Assembly (NCBI GenBank): GCA_050084515.1
Contig: CM114274.1
Coordinates: 36,208,001-36,272,000 of the forward strand
From: Blasia pusilla
Taxonomy: Eukaryota; Marchantiophyta; Marchantiopsida; Blasiales
Reading direction: 5' to 3'
Length of the DNA: 64,000 nt
Shown: piece after piece, positions 20,590 to 32,719 of the stretch
Numbering within the stretch: position 1 is the stretch's first letter
Layout: each line of letters begins with the position of its first letter
Notes under the pieces: generated by a model
Databases searched by the model: none
The model's input: the letters and a program-made list of their open reading frames with translations, nothing else
Told to the model about the DNA's origin: nothing
Program-made: the position numbers and the translations under genes

Positions 20590-22153
20590 GTTAGATGGAG
20601 AAGGAAGAGGAAGTGCTGGCGGTCGATCCGGAAGACGAAGTATCGACGGACGATCCACGGTGGCGGACGGGGGGAGCGAATGAGTGGGGTGGGGAGACGT
20701 TGTCAGCGACGCGAGGGAAGGAGCCGGTGTCGTTGGTCGGCGTTTATCCCCGAATCGCCGCCGGCCAGCGCTGTGCCGGTGGGCGCGTAGGGCAGGTCAC
20801 GCCCCGGCCACACCCCTTGATGGGCCTCACGGAGAAGCCTCGTCCTCTCGTCTCCGTCCTCTCGTCTCGTCTCTTCTAGACCTAGCTAGCAAAGCAACGC
20901 GATTCGGGTTCGGCACAAGGGGAACTCGGCTCGGCTCTGCTTTGCCCCGCCCCGCCCTGCCCGGCGCTGCCCTCCCCCCTCTTCTCTTGACTTGCCCTCT
21001 CTGCTCTGCTCGCTCTGCTCTGCTCGGAGCATCCAGCACAATCCCCGATCCATCGATTCCTCTTTCTCTCTCTCCGCACCATCTGATCCGTCTTGAAGAA
21101 GCAAATGCTGTCCGCTAACGGGCGGAGCTTCCCCTCTGGAGCGGGAGTGCGCTTTCAAGTTTTGTTTGGAGTCTGCGGGTGGTCTGGTGCGCGTGAGATC
21201 TCGGTGGAATGCGCATTTCATTTCAGGTTGTGTCTTTGACCGGAGAAATTTTCGTCGCGCGAGGCGGGCACGTGAAGCATCATCGACCTTTGTAGGGATT
21301 TGTAAAAGCCGTGGCGGGGTTGTCCGAGTCCCTTCTCTCGTACTGTCCGATATTGAGGCTGTCTTGCATTGTGCGACAGATCCAGAGCAGGGAGAGAGAT
21401 CGTAGTCTCTCCAGATAAGAACAGGTAGCGGTTTGAGAGAATCGGATTAAGATGGATTCGAGGCGTTCCGAACAGTAGATGACTTATTTGGATGGAAAGG
21501 GATTCCAAGTCGGAATATGAAAGATATATATTTATTCCAAAGAATGTGTCCGGCGATCGACACAGTTGACGAGCGGGCAAGGTAGGTTCGTGTACAAGTC
21601 GTCGGTATCACCTGAAAGTTGTTACCTGGTTCTTTGGGGCTTGCGTACTTCTACGGGGGGCATTCATCGGTGAAAGAGAGAGCGGGGACACTGGTGATGA
21701 TGTCAGCGATTTGAAGATGATAAGAACAGTGAGCATCGGATGCAATTTCTCGTATCTTCAGTAGATTGGAGTCTGAGACAGACGTGACGAAGTGAGTCAA
21801 TTTCCGGAGTAGGAATAACACGTTCGGTTGGAATTGGTTCAACGGATGTTGGAAGGCATTTCACTTTGATTAATCTGGTATAATCCTGTCGACACACTCC
21901 AGAATTTGCAAGCTGCTGGACGGTCTGAGTGACTGGTATTGGGGCCGGGAGACTGAGTTTCTGCCAATTTCGCACTCTATTGGTTTGTTCGAATCCGGGC
22001 TTCAACGTACAATCGATAGACTGCGGGAACGAGATCGTTTGGGAATGGCAGAGTGGCATAGAAGATGGGATGTTATCGAACCTCTCATCGCTTAGTTGAC
22101 CATCTGCAGAGGCCTTTGCTTAGGCTGTTTAGGGGGGCAGGGGAGGACCTTCC
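20590..22153 (+). promoter_or_regulatory. GC-rich promoter and 5' leader of the NIPA gene
   Basis: G+C rises sharply at 20600-21060 and includes CCCCGCCCCGCCC runs and TCTCGTCTC/CTGCTCTG pyrimidine tracts typical of plant 5' UTR starts. The open frames here are composition-driven and none continues into the NIPA coding frame. The coding ATG lies at 22154, about 1 kb on. A 5' UTR intron within 21100-22100 is likely, but its edges cannot be fixed without transcripts. Confidence 0.4.
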
Positions 22154-25100
22154 ATGTCAGTGGCTGACAATCACAGGGGCCTGGCCCTGGCTATTTGCTC
22201 CAGCCTCTTCATCGGTTCCAGCTTCATTATTAAGAAGAAGGGTCTCAAGCGCGCTGGTCAATCGGGGGTCAGAGCAGGTAAGTCAACTCGCTGTACTTTT
22301 AGGAGTTTGTATCGGTTTCGCGATGCATCTGAGGCGAGGAGCATGGATCTTTCTTAGGGATAGAGTACCCCCGAGACAGCTCAGATGTATCATGTGCCCA
22401 CATCACGATCATGACCTAAGTGAGTTTGAACGATAGCCTTTCTCCTTAGTTTGTACGGTGACAAAGTCCATCCCAGACTTTGGGGGATCTTTTTTCGTTC
22501 ATTGACTTACTTTCTCTAGTGATTCTTACTCAGGAGTCGGAGGATACTCCTATCTCTACGAGCCATTATGGTGGGCGGGAATGGTTACGAGTAAGTGAGG
22601 CACACTTATGTTCCGATTCAGTCACTAAGTTCCAAATTTCCGAATCGATTGTCTTTATCGTCAATTCTAATGGGCATCGTCAGACATCTGAACTTGTGCT
22701 GGGTTTTATGCAGTGATTGTAGGAGAGATCGCAAATTTCACAGCGTATGCATTTGCTCCGGCAGTTCTTGTTACTCCTCTCGGAGCTCTCAGCATAATTG
22801 TTAGGTTGGCATTCGTCCCCACCTAGTTGGAGTGTTTTCTGTTTTCTTCTTGAATGACTGGCAATTTTATTGCAACGGATGGACAGTGCTTCATTTCCGA
22901 AGTTTTGGGGTGATTGCAGTGCTACATTGGCCCATATAATCCTGAAGGAGAGGCTGCATTTATTTGGCATCGTCGGCTGTGTGCTCTGCATTGTTGGCTC
23001 CACAATGATTGTGCTCCATGCTCCAGAGGAGCGGGTGATTGAATCTGTCAGGGAAGTTTGGAGTTTAGCTACAGAGCCTGGTACTGCCTTCTCCTTTTAT
23101 GTACAATGCACTGATGTGTCTGAGATTCTTCTTTGAGGACCCGGGTGATAGTCCTTCCCGTCCTCATCGTTAGTGAGGGAGCCTTTGGTAAGAGTTCGAA
23201 TGTGGTCTCTTTAGGAGCCTTTCACGGTATCCCAGTTGTTGTGGTGGGCTCTCCTAGATGATCAGTACGTACGTATTCAGAGAGCAAGTTGATGCCTCTT
23301 GTTGATTGTGGACTAAACCATTGGGAAAAATCATTGCGGTGGTGCTACCAGCGGGTGCTTCTTGTTGCTGATACGTGTTGGCATAGTCGGAGGTTAGCTG
23401 TGACTCCTGTTCTATCTGGTTTTGGACTAGGTTTTATATGAAGAGGTAGTCTGTTGTCCAGGGATGCACGCCCATGAAACTTATCTAATCTGAATTGGAC
23501 TGTCAAGTGGGGCCAGCACAAGTTGACAACAAACTTTCTCTCTGAAACACAGGCAGAAAAGTTCTAGGGTTGTGAACTTTTTTTGACATGTCCTCTGGAA
23601 GGACATGATTCTCATTTCTGATTTTCAACTGTTCAGAATCATAATAACGGCCTCATGAATCTATTGTTACTGATCGTAGAGATGATCTTGAAATTTTCTG
23701 AAAGTACTGATACATTATTTTCTCTTATACTCCAAATTAATCTGCTTTAATTGATGTTACTTATCTAATTTTTTATGCTTTTTTGGGATGGTGGACCAGC
23801 ATTTTTGTTCTATACAATAGTAGTTGCTGGTGTGGTGCTACTTCTCATCTTCCATTTTGTGCCTCTTTGTGGCCATACACATGTTATGGTGTATGTGGGG
23901 ATATGTTCCCTCATGGGTTCTCTATCGGTGAGTGCTGATCCTCACCTCTCTCATCTGTGTGTTTCTTAGTTTCGTAATTGATCTGAGCACCTAATGCTCC
24001 AGAGATATGCGGTAGATGCTACCATGTCAGCAGCTAAATAAGTCTGAGTAAGTCTATAGTGTGGTGGTCACCTGTGGACTCCCACTTTCTGTGCCAACTT
24101 CTTTGGTTTTGAGATTCCAAGAGACTATGGACAAGGTTGCGTTGTTGGGTGTTACTGCTAGTGCAAATGACATTACGGCCTTTTCTTGGCAGGTTATGAG
24201 TGTAAAAGCTCTTGGTATTGCCCTGAAGCTGACCTTCCAAGGGGATAATCAGCTTGTTTACCCACAGACTTCAGTCTTTGCTATGGTTGTGGTCACCTGT
24301 GTACTGACACAGATGAACTACTTAAATAAGGCAAGGAATGGGTTTGAAGTATTCTGTTCATACGTTTTTGCTTGCACATAATTGTGAGCCCGATTTGTGA
24401 CAACTTTACTTGGTGTCATGACTTAACCAGACGCCATGTGTTGTTATCTGGTGTCCGAATGATGTTGTAGCCATTGGTGGTGAGGACAGGGTGACAGTTT
24501 TATGACAAACACATGCTGGAGTTGTAGAAGAAAATGACTTTGTCTCGAAAAAATATCTAAGATCAGAATCATTAGGATTAGTCCTCTGATTACTGGTTAC
24601 AGGAAAGAATTCAGCTACTTGATGAATTGTGGATGAGTTTAGGTCAGTGAAGTATGCTTGGCTGCCAGGATATGAGCCCTGTTATTGAGGGGTTGTAGAG
24701 TAGGAGATTCACTGTTTTGTGCACTGTGGCAGGCCCTTGACACGTTCAACACAGCTGTAGTTTCACCAATCTACTATGTGATGTTTACTACATTGACTAT
24801 TCTTGCCAGCGCTATTATGTTCAAGGTATGCAAGGGTCTGTGGCTGGTTTCGTTCTCCAGAAAGCTGCTCTGATGTAATGGTGACAGTTCTAGTACCAAC
24901 ATGCCCAGAGATCTGGTTTGTGTGTTGTAGCAGTCGTAATAGTTTTCCCAGCCTATGGAGAGGTGATTGTAGATGTTGGCTGGGTGTGTGTTTAAGTCTT
25001 ACATGCTGTTGTTGGATTGACGCCATGCAGGATTGGGATCACCAGACGCCCCCACAAATCATCACTGAATTGTGTGGATTTGTAACCATCTTGTCTGGCA

Positions 25101-25745
25101 CATTTTTGCTTCATGCAACCAAGGACATGACAGATTCTCCTCCTGGATTAAGTTCGTTCAAACTTCTTTACTTTTAACCTTTCATTTGTTTCCTCTGTTT
25201 GGCATCTGAGTCTTGATTGAACTGATATTGCAATGTGCAAGACGAATGCTTCTAGTCTTTGGTACTGTATCGTTAGTTCCTGCACAGGTATCCATGAGAG
25301 GTATTATATGCTGAAAGTACATGTTGCTTCTGTGTTACACAACAATTTGCAAGGAAGAGTTTATTTTCTGTTACATTACAACACTGACTAGGAGGTGTAG
25401 TAGAGGAAATACATACTAAAGGAGAGAAATGAATTATGAAATTGGATGAAGTAGTCTGAAATGTGAGAAGCAAAAAGACGGTTAAATTTAAGACGATACT
25501 GGTAGGTTCATTAGTAGAATTGTGAGCGAACCTCGTGAACTTATTGCTGCCACAAGGTCTAGGTCTAGGGTAGCCCCTGATTGTAGCTCTTTGGTGGGGA
25601 TTGAACTGTAGGTATTTATGGGGGCCTTCAACCCTCCATGACTCACCGCCTCTCCATTGGAACAGGGAGTCTCAAGCGTCCTGAGGATGAAATGGACAGT
25701 GATGAGATCCCTCTACGTCGGCAAGAATCATTTCGAAATCCATGA
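22154..25745 (+). CDS. NIPA-type magnesium transporter
   Basis: Nine exons join in one frame to 330 residues: 22154-22277, 22534-22590, 22714-22804, 22920-23080, 23800-23927, 24193-24330, 24733-24825, 25031-25151, 25666-25745. The product is a polytopic membrane protein of the NIPA family (PF05653, EamA-like fold) with about nine helices, thought to carry Mg2+ at the plasma membrane or endosomes. Family landmarks run in order: S-S[14 protein letters not shown] near the N terminus, E-P-L-W-W-A-G-M in exon 2, and G-E-I-A-N-F-x-A-Y-A-F-A-P-A in exon 3. Then come [10 protein letters not shown] in exon 5, M-N-Y-L-N-K in exon 6 and [11 protein letters not shown] in exon 7. The tail has [10 protein letters not shown], a basic, serine-containing family ending. 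Length is normal. Intron 6 uses a GC donor (AAG|GCAAGG). The exon 8 donor (A|GTTCGT) is the least certain splice site. Exons 1-8 are strongly supported by the family pattern. Confidence 0.93.
24331..24732 (+). other. GC-AG intron 6 of the NIPA gene
   Basis: Coding sequence ends ...Y-L-N-K at AAG and resumes A-L-D-T-F-N after GTGGCAG, exactly as the family requires. The only donor at that position is GCAAGG. GC-AG introns are a known minor class of U2-type introns, usually with strong AG|GCAAG matches as here. Confidence 0.8.
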
Positions 25746-28050
25746 TTTCTCTGTTCTTCTTGTTAGGCATTTCTTGATTCATCAACCTTGTGGAGCTGTG
25801 TTTGAAACAGGCTGCATTTGTACTATGGGCAACCAACGAGGCCCTTGTCCCATTATTCTAACCTTAATTTTTTGGCTTCAACCTTAAAAGAGTAAATTTC
25901 TAGAATAGTACTTTCCCTGGATTGTCTTCTTTGAGCCACAGTCCTTTGGCCGAGTCTTTGATTCTTATTTGACATCACCAATGGAATGTCATTAAGCTGT
26001 CATCACCCATGGGAATGTGTTAGAATTGTTGATGATGCGAATGATGTTGGATGCTAATTGGAAGAACTGAGTGCGACTAGATCTGCAGAGGACTGGAATA
26101 AACTTGAGTGGCACTTGCTGTAAAATCTTGTGAAGAATGCTCTGTCTGAGCTCCACAACGATTGGCTCTTGTCGCTTACTGCACCCGAAGATCTAAAAGA
26201 GCGGGACATGAAGGCACAATCTCTTTTGAGATCATGAAAGTAATTCAGAAGAGGAAAGTGAAGGAAAAATTTCAAACGTTGCCCCACTGTTCACATCTGC
26301 CCTATTTTGGAAGGAGTCATCTGAGATGGCACTCAGAGCTAATTTGGCCTTGTTGCCTCTTACCAGACTCACTTTACCACACGTGAAGTGACTGATATGG
26401 TTTAAGTGGCTGTTCTAAAATGTGGTACTGTATGACTCGTTATCAAGTCTCAACTGTTGACCAGCTTGAAAAATATAGTATATTTGATGGTATGGACTTG
26501 CAACATGAGTACAAGCTCATGATGTCAGAATCTTGTTTGTTCACTTAATCATATTTTTCAACTCGATTATCCTCTTGGATGGTGTAGATGTATGCCATCA
26601 TGGGGGTTTTTCTTGGGATGTGAATCTGACTGAGTAAGCTCATTGAATTTACTAAAGAAATAAGATTACAGATTTGTGAGAAATGAGATGCTCTGTGACG
26701 CCATTGTAAAGGGACTCTGGGTGTGCTCATCCTTGGGTGGTGTTATCTAGATGGTGACCTTGTTGAGCCCAAACAATCAAATGCTGATCGTTCTTTCTTG
26801 GTTGATCTGGAGGGAGTTGAATTGTGGTGAGCATGATTGTAAATTCCTAGCTATGTTTAAACTGTAGGGGGCCTGAAGGGGGGTGTACTAAGGGTCAGAT
26901 GGTGGAGTGTCTTTGAAATGGGAAAAATACTCAGTGATTTCACCTATTTCTATTCTAAACTCAGTCCTCCCTGTAGCGATTTCTTACGCTTCCTGTCCGC
27001 GTCCACATACTTGATAGATATCCTTTTATAAACCTTGTGAGCTACATTGTTGCTGATGTGGAATGTAGTGCATTTCTGCAAGGTGAGACATTTTCCATGG
27101 AGTTTACTGAATTGGACTTTGATCTGGATTCACTGCTAGGCCAATTCTTGATAACATGCTGTATATGTCAACTCATTTCAGGCGGAAAGTTTCGCAAGTT
27201 ACCTGATACATGTGACGACACGTGACTAGAGTATATGAGGCCTTCACTTTGTGTGGAAGTAAAAATGCAGGAGACATCAGAGACTGACAGTTCTAGAGGA
27301 TGGTTGGTCGAGGATTTTGACAAGGGAATAAAGAAAGTTTGTAGTGTGGACGAATCTTTTGTGAAGATGTGGACTTAATTTCCAGATGGTAACAATGGAA
27401 GGTTGTCACATCAAGAGGAAAGAGCTATTGTGCTCAAACTCAGGGAGGTCATTAGATGTAAAAGCCAATTCATTGTGAAGATCATAATGGGACCCAGCCG
27501 CAGGTTACCCTTCTAAAGGTCTTTAGATTGTGACAGCACCTCGCTCATTTTGAACATGGGCATGGGACCCCTTCCACAAGAAACAAGAAGGCAGTCCCAG
27601 TTGTGAAATCTCTGAATGGAAACACTGTACGTCGCTCCTAATAAAGTATACGTGGAATTCCATGATGATAGATTTCCAAATCCGATGACTGGGAATCTCT
27701 TACCGAATTTCTGAATACATGAAAACATGCATTCAGAAATTCGAACCAGAGTATTAGGGTGAACCACCAGAGTATCAAAGACTCGTTGATTCTATTTAGA
27801 GTGTACTTGGATACTTCTTCAAACGGGGCACTTGTTCAGATTCGGATTGTTGAGGACTTGTGCAGATCCGGATTGTTGAGGACTACTCAACCACTAGGAA
27901 AAGTCGCCCTCTTTTCTCGACACCCGTCATTGGTCTTTGTAGTCATGCTCTTGGAGAGTGCCGCAGCCCTGAACTCTATTTGGAATCCTGAAAGGTTTTT
28001 TCAGCAATGCACAATCGCATGAACATTTTACGCACTAAAGTGGTTTGAGT
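25746..28050. other. Downstream of NIPA: no gene recognised
   Basis: The first few hundred bases are presumably 3' UTR. The remainder has only short frames without recognisable domains. A 26-bp unit is tandemly duplicated at 27831-27882 (two differences between units). Confidence 0.5.
27831..27882 (+). repeat. Two-copy 26-bp tandem repeat
   Basis: The units 27831-27856 and 27857-27882 differ at two positions. Each contains CGGATTGTTGAGGA. Confidence 0.9.
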
Positions 28051-28059
28051 CTGGTCTGT

Positions 28060-29250
28060 TATTTTCAAAGACCAACAGATGGGACGTTGTTGATGTCGTT
28101 GTCCACATCAGCCTGGACGTCGTTCGCCTCCTCGCTCACATCCAAAGTTGGTACGTAACTCCTGCCGTTTACGGGTTATCCCTTTGTACCTACTTTGCTC
28201 ACACCTCAGTGTACCTCATCGGGAGGATCTATCACTACTGTGACGACTGGTTTGTCACCTCCTCTCCCTCTGCACGGTGAAAATTTTTCTTCGCCGCAGG
28301 TATGATTGGAGATACAGTATATATATCATACTAGAAGCATCCAAGCATCTCTGCCCATTTCCCAACAATCCCTCAACGCGTGGCTCGAACTCCTCCGATT
28401 GCTCCCCCCATCGCTACCCTAGGAACCCGCCCCGGTAGTGGGACATCGGATGCATCGTAGGTGAGGCATATCTCCTCTCGCTACAGATACATCGATGACT
28501 AATCAAAATGGCGTTGTTGTTGCCGCTTGGCCTCCATCATATGCTCAATGTGCATCATATCTTCGTGCAGTCATATGAGCTGTTGAACAAAGTTACGATG
28601 AATCCCTCAACGGCCTGATCCAATATTAGGTGGAGAGTCGCCCAAAAGCTCGCATTACATCCATTAAAGGTGTGGTTGTCGAGTGTGTTGGGCCTGTCGC
28701 CGACCCAAGAATCAAGGAAGGGCTGGGCAATAGAGGTAGTGTTGACAGCCTTTATTGCAATAGAGGCCTAAGGATGGGCCTTTCTCACTCCCACCCAGGG
28801 TTCGGGGAGTTTTTTCGCAGGGAATGTCCAGTCGGAAAACAGTAATACAGTTTTTGAACCAGTTTTCAGATATTAAATACAAAGGACATGCTCGAATCCA
28901 ACCGGTTTTTCGTAGGTAGTTTTAAATTCAGTCGGTAATTCTCGAATTTTACGGGCTAGCTTTACTTGTAACCCCGGATCTCCCCGATCATTGCTCCCAC
29001 CCAGAGAAACATGATCCAGAAAAATGCTAACCAAGAGCAATGCTCGGACAGGTTTTTTAGACACACCGGTTTTTCACGAGAGAACTTTCAAGGTAGTGGG
29101 GACTTTCGTCATAGAGAAAACCCACTTTTCACCTCGGAAATTTGACCTAAACCTTCGGATTTGAGCCAGAAATCACACGTTTTCAATTGGTTCTGTCGAG
29201 CTTTGACCAAGATATGGAAAATGAAGAGGCGGGCGGTCGAGGGAGGATAT
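28060..29250. other. No gene recognised; possible decayed retroelement
   Basis: On the minus strand 28480-28640 gives a charged helical stretch rich in Glu, His, Arg and Gln, of the kind seen in gag linkers. It is broken by stops and cannot be assigned. Confidence 0.3.
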
Positions 29251-29255
29251 GTGTG

Positions 29256-29463
29256 TATTAGTAAGGTGCCCGTGAGATGCACGGGAAATAAAAGAGTGTT
29301 TTGCGAGTGCCCGTGAAGGAAACAATGATGCTATAGACAAATTCAAAGTTTTTTTTTCTTACTGCTCGTAACATGTGAAACATTTTCTTGTTGCCCAAGT
29401 GCCACATGTCAAATAGAGATGTGTTTGCAAATCAAGAAGGGACTCTCCCATAATAATATAGAT
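29256..29463 (-). mobile_element. Short non-autonomous Helitron-like element, copy 2 (best preserved)
   Basis: Read on the minus strand it starts TCTATATTATTATGGGAG after a host A. It ends TTTCCCGTGCATCTCACGGG then CACCTTACTAA before a host T. The CCCGTG/CACGGG stem with a short loop lies about 11 bp before the CTAA end. A 5' TC, a 3' hairpin plus CTRR and A/T flanks are the Helitron signature. At about 208 bp it cannot encode Rep/helicase, so it would depend on an autonomous partner. Confidence 0.7.
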
Positions 29464-29810
29464 TATCCCCCGTCTATACACCTTTGTGAGTACTTTACCA
29501 CTTTTTTTGGTGATTTCTTTGCGAGTATATTGTGGTTGTACTATGAGTGTGTTGTGGGATTGATGTTTGGGAGTATTGAGTTAGTACAAACTTGAATGTT
29601 TCCTTTGGTGAGTATGTAGAGAGCTGAAGGACTAGGAAAAAAGTTTAGTCTCCAATCCTCGTTGATACTTTAGCCAATTTCAGCAAGATTTTTGACGCCT
29701 CGTCTTCTTGTGAGTCTTTGCAATTGTTCATGCCTATTAGTCTTTGTTTGCCCCTTGTCCCATTCTTTTTGATCTTAAGAGTGGTCATGCAAGATGCAAG
29801 GAGGATCCCA
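29464..29810. other. No gene recognised
   Basis: T-rich intergenic sequence between the Helitron-like element and the hairpin at 29811. No supported feature. Confidence 0.5.
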
Positions 29811-29867
29811 AATCATAGGAGGATCTTAGATGCACTATGGAGGCCCATCTAAGATCCTCCTATGATT
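29811..29867. repeat. Perfect hairpin, 22-bp arms
   Basis: The arms 29811-29832 and 29846-29867 are exact reverse complements (AATCATAGGAGGATCTTAGA...). The loop is 13 nt. It could be a short inverted-repeat element or a small-RNA precursor. No transcript evidence is available. Confidence 0.95.
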
Positions 29868-30509
29868 AGATATGACAACTTATGCCTCATCGCTGGAGAA
29901 GAGGCATGTCAATGATATGCCCTCCCCCCTCCCTTTTTAAGAGGATGTCCTTATATCCATGTTCGAGGTATGGTCTCAAGAGGTGATTGAGGATGATTAG
30001 TTTTGAGTCACATATGATTGCATACAATTGTTATGATTCATCATATGCAAGTAAGCAACCAAATTAATTACCACATGCTTCATTCTTCTTTGGATGGTGA
30101 CATGTTTATCAATCCGTTAAGATAGGAATGCACTCACCCAAGAGACCCCTTATATCCACATTATTTGTGGTAGACCGCATGGGTATGAGCACGGACGTTT
30201 TAGGAGCCTTTTCTGAGAGATTGTGAAGATAATTCATGAGTCCATGGCATTGTTATCCCCACCCATACCACTTCCACAATTGATAGAGGAGTCAGAATAG
30301 TGTGAATATGCATTTATCTTGTATGAGGCTGTCCATCACACTCTAATAAAAAAAAGATCCTTACAGTAGACGGACCGCATTGTCACAACATACCCATGAG
30401 GAGTGCAAGTGTCACAATCTAATATATTCACAACAAGCTTACTTATAAATATATATTTTTATGGGAGAATGCCCATAAAAAGTGTCAAAAAGAGAATTCT
30501 AAGTCATAC

Positions 30510-30548
30510 TAAGTGTCAAAAAGAGAATTCTTCTCTTTTTGACACTTA
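30510..30548. repeat. Perfect hairpin, 18-bp arms, 3-nt loop, with a direct copy upstream
   Basis: TAAGTGTCAAAAAGAGAA, then TTC, then its exact reverse complement. The first arm plus TTC is also present as a direct repeat at about 30480-30499. Confidence 0.95.
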
Positions 30549-30599
30549 ATACCTTCAACCAATAAAATTACTTGCTTAATTTAAAATGACATTTGATAA

Positions 30600-32180
30600 T
30601 TTTAAAAATCAAAACTATTTTATATGTTGGGAAATAAGAACTTACACTAGTATTTCCATAAGCTAGTATGATTGTAAGAGAATGATATGGGAAGACATGT
30701 AGGAGAGAAGGTGTTCCTCCGGATGCTTGTCTTACTTCCAAGACTTTGAACTAAGTCTCCATACGAGATCTCATTTCATATACGAGAGAAGTGCAAAAAA
30801 GATAGATCGGGTTTCCAAAGGGATGAAATTTGTTGAGTATCACGAAGCAATTATTCTTCCCATTCCTCCACGTTTAAGAAGTAAAAGTGGAGACGGGCCT
30901 TACGTGGGAATTGAAAAAAAGAGAGGGGAAGTAGAATTAGATTTCCGTACACATGGAAACGTGGGTTATAAGTCCCATTCCATAAGTGTGATTATAGTGA
31001 TACTAGTATGAGTGCCCTTAATGTTAGATCGCATGCCTAAGAAATACAGACGTATCAAAAATTATACACACAGTGTTTTCACAGACGCATGTCAAAGCAG
31101 AATTCGTCGAAGGAGGTGTCACAACTTGGAGAGGTGGTCTCTAGGTCTATAGTCCCTTTTTTTTCCCACGTGTCTCCCAATACCATTTCACCACTCACGA
31201 TTTCTTCCCGTCTCAAACGGGAGGTTGGTTCCGTTTGAGAGTCTCAGAGAGCGCCCCTCCCAAGAGAAGATATGTCCGATCTGCCTACGATCGGACATTC
31301 CATGGAAACAAACGACGTTCAAGAGGAGACGAGACAGTGTACATAGATATCACGAAAGATCAGGAATTGGCTGCTTTTCACGAGCTCCGCGAAGACAAAA
31401 CCGAGGTGTGTGCGATCCAAAGACAACGTCGCGGACACGAATTACGTCAAGGTGGATGTCTCAGGGGTGACCATGGCGTGCTCACCTTGAGCGATATTTG
31501 ACGTGGAGATCGCGTTTAGGACACGGAGGAATATGGCTCAGGTGGAAGCGTTCAGGACAGCGCCCCACGGGAAGATTTGCATATGATTCATGGAACATTC
31601 GATGCATACAATAAAACCAATTACTTACGTCAGTTACGGAATAGCTATCACAACGGAGACGCGAACATACAGCAACAAGGGATAGGTGCAGGGGCCGGGA
31701 CGTGTTAAAAGAAGATTGAGAAGTCTGCGAGGAGTTCTGCAGACGATGTGATACGTGAAGTACATTGGATCGGGTAGATATTGGGAAGGGCCTGAGGACT
31801 TCCTCGTTTAACTGTCATAGATGTAATCAACATGGACACAGGGAGTATATTAAGAAGCGTTAACTGCAACAGAAAGAAAAACAATACATCATCATCGAAG
31901 AGATCCCCATGGGATGAGTCCAACACTTCATGGAAGAGATAGACTAAACAATTACTACCGATTGGATCGATATGAGGAAGTACCGGCACTTCCCCGCTTT
32001 TAATGAGCCGAAATGAATGGAAACTAGTACGCCAGCATCGCTCATTACAACCATCCCAACGAGTATCAGAATCACTGGATGCGATACCCGGAGAGCCACC
32101 AGTTCGTTGGCATTCTGGTTTTCGTACAGTCCTGTAGGACTCAGTAGTACGTGTACATGTGCGGGTCTGCATGCGAACAA
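30600..32180. other. No gene recognised
   Basis: Contains an uninterrupted 94-codon frame at 30727-31011 and an 88-codon frame at 31235-31501. Neither shows a known domain, and they may be chance or decayed exons. A 9-bp inverted repeat (TGTCCGATC) lies near 31272-31296. Confidence 0.4.
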
Positions 32181-32188
32181 AAGGGAGA

Positions 32189-32701
32189 TCAAATAGAGGA
32201 CGAGGAGAGCGAGGGTTTGCTTTCGATGCCTAGCTTGGGAATCGCGGACTCGTCAAGAAGGCCGACCTGAACGAGCACGGAAGCTTGGTCCCAGTAGATA
32301 CGCTCCTCTTGAAGCAGATCGTCTTTGAACTTAGCGATCACCAATAGAATAAAGCTCACGCGCTGGCCAGAGGGAGGGACGCCGGGTAAGATCCAATCTA
32401 CTTGGCAATCGTGAGTGAATTCGAACGACATTTCGTCCACGACGCAATCATGACCAATGGTTCTCGAGAGAACTTCAGTTTTTGTGTCTGGAGCTATCTG
32501 TGGAATTAGTCGTTTTTCATAGAACTCCCGCACCTGCTCCTTGCCGAGGGCTTCTATCATCGTTGGCGCAATGAAAATCCTTGCATCGTCGGTCATGCAG
32601 GAGACCGCAGCGTCCGCATCCTTGTGCACAATCTCACTCCTTACGTGGTTGTCCCACAGCTGCTGCAGTTTTTCCTGGGCAGAAGTCAGTTTTGGTTCCA
32701 T
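32189..32701 (-). CDS. SnoaL/NTF2-like domain protein (NTF2-fold, ester-cyclase-like)
   Basis: A single uninterrupted frame of 170 residues (176 if the upstream in-frame ATG at 32719 is used). The shorter start M-E-P-K-L gives the usual family length. It has an N-terminal helix (E-K-L-Q-Q-L-W-D-N-H), then the cone-shaped NTF2-fold pattern: F-I-A-P-T-M, E-F-Y-E-K-R, V-V-D-E-M-S-F-E-F-T-H-D in the middle, I-D/V-D-W-I-L-P-G-V-P-P-S-G, and I-Y-W-D-Q-A-S-V-L-V-Q-V-G-L-L near the C terminus. The last block is characteristic of a family common in fungi and bacteria, annotated as SnoaL-like, ester cyclase or NTF2-like. The substrate is unknown. The protein is soluble, with no signal peptide or membrane segment. 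It has no introns and stands isolated from other genes. A fungal or bacterial origin by transfer is possible but only inferred. Confidence 0.8.
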   Translation of the reverse strand: MEPKLTSAQEKLQQLWDNHVRSEIVHKDADAAVSCMTDDARIFIAPTMIEALGKEQVREFYEKRLIPQIAPDTKTEVLSRTIGHDCVVDEMSFEFTHDCQVDWILPGVPPSGQRVSFILLVIAKFKDDLLQEERIYWDQASVLVQVGLLDESAIPKLGIESKPSLSSSSI

Positions 32702-32719
32702 TTCTGCGCAAATCCTCAA

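Noticed and set aside
20479-21221. Long open frames on both strands in the NIPA promoter
   Set aside because: They arise from high G+C and purine/pyrimidine bias and have no domain; none joins the NIPA coding frame.
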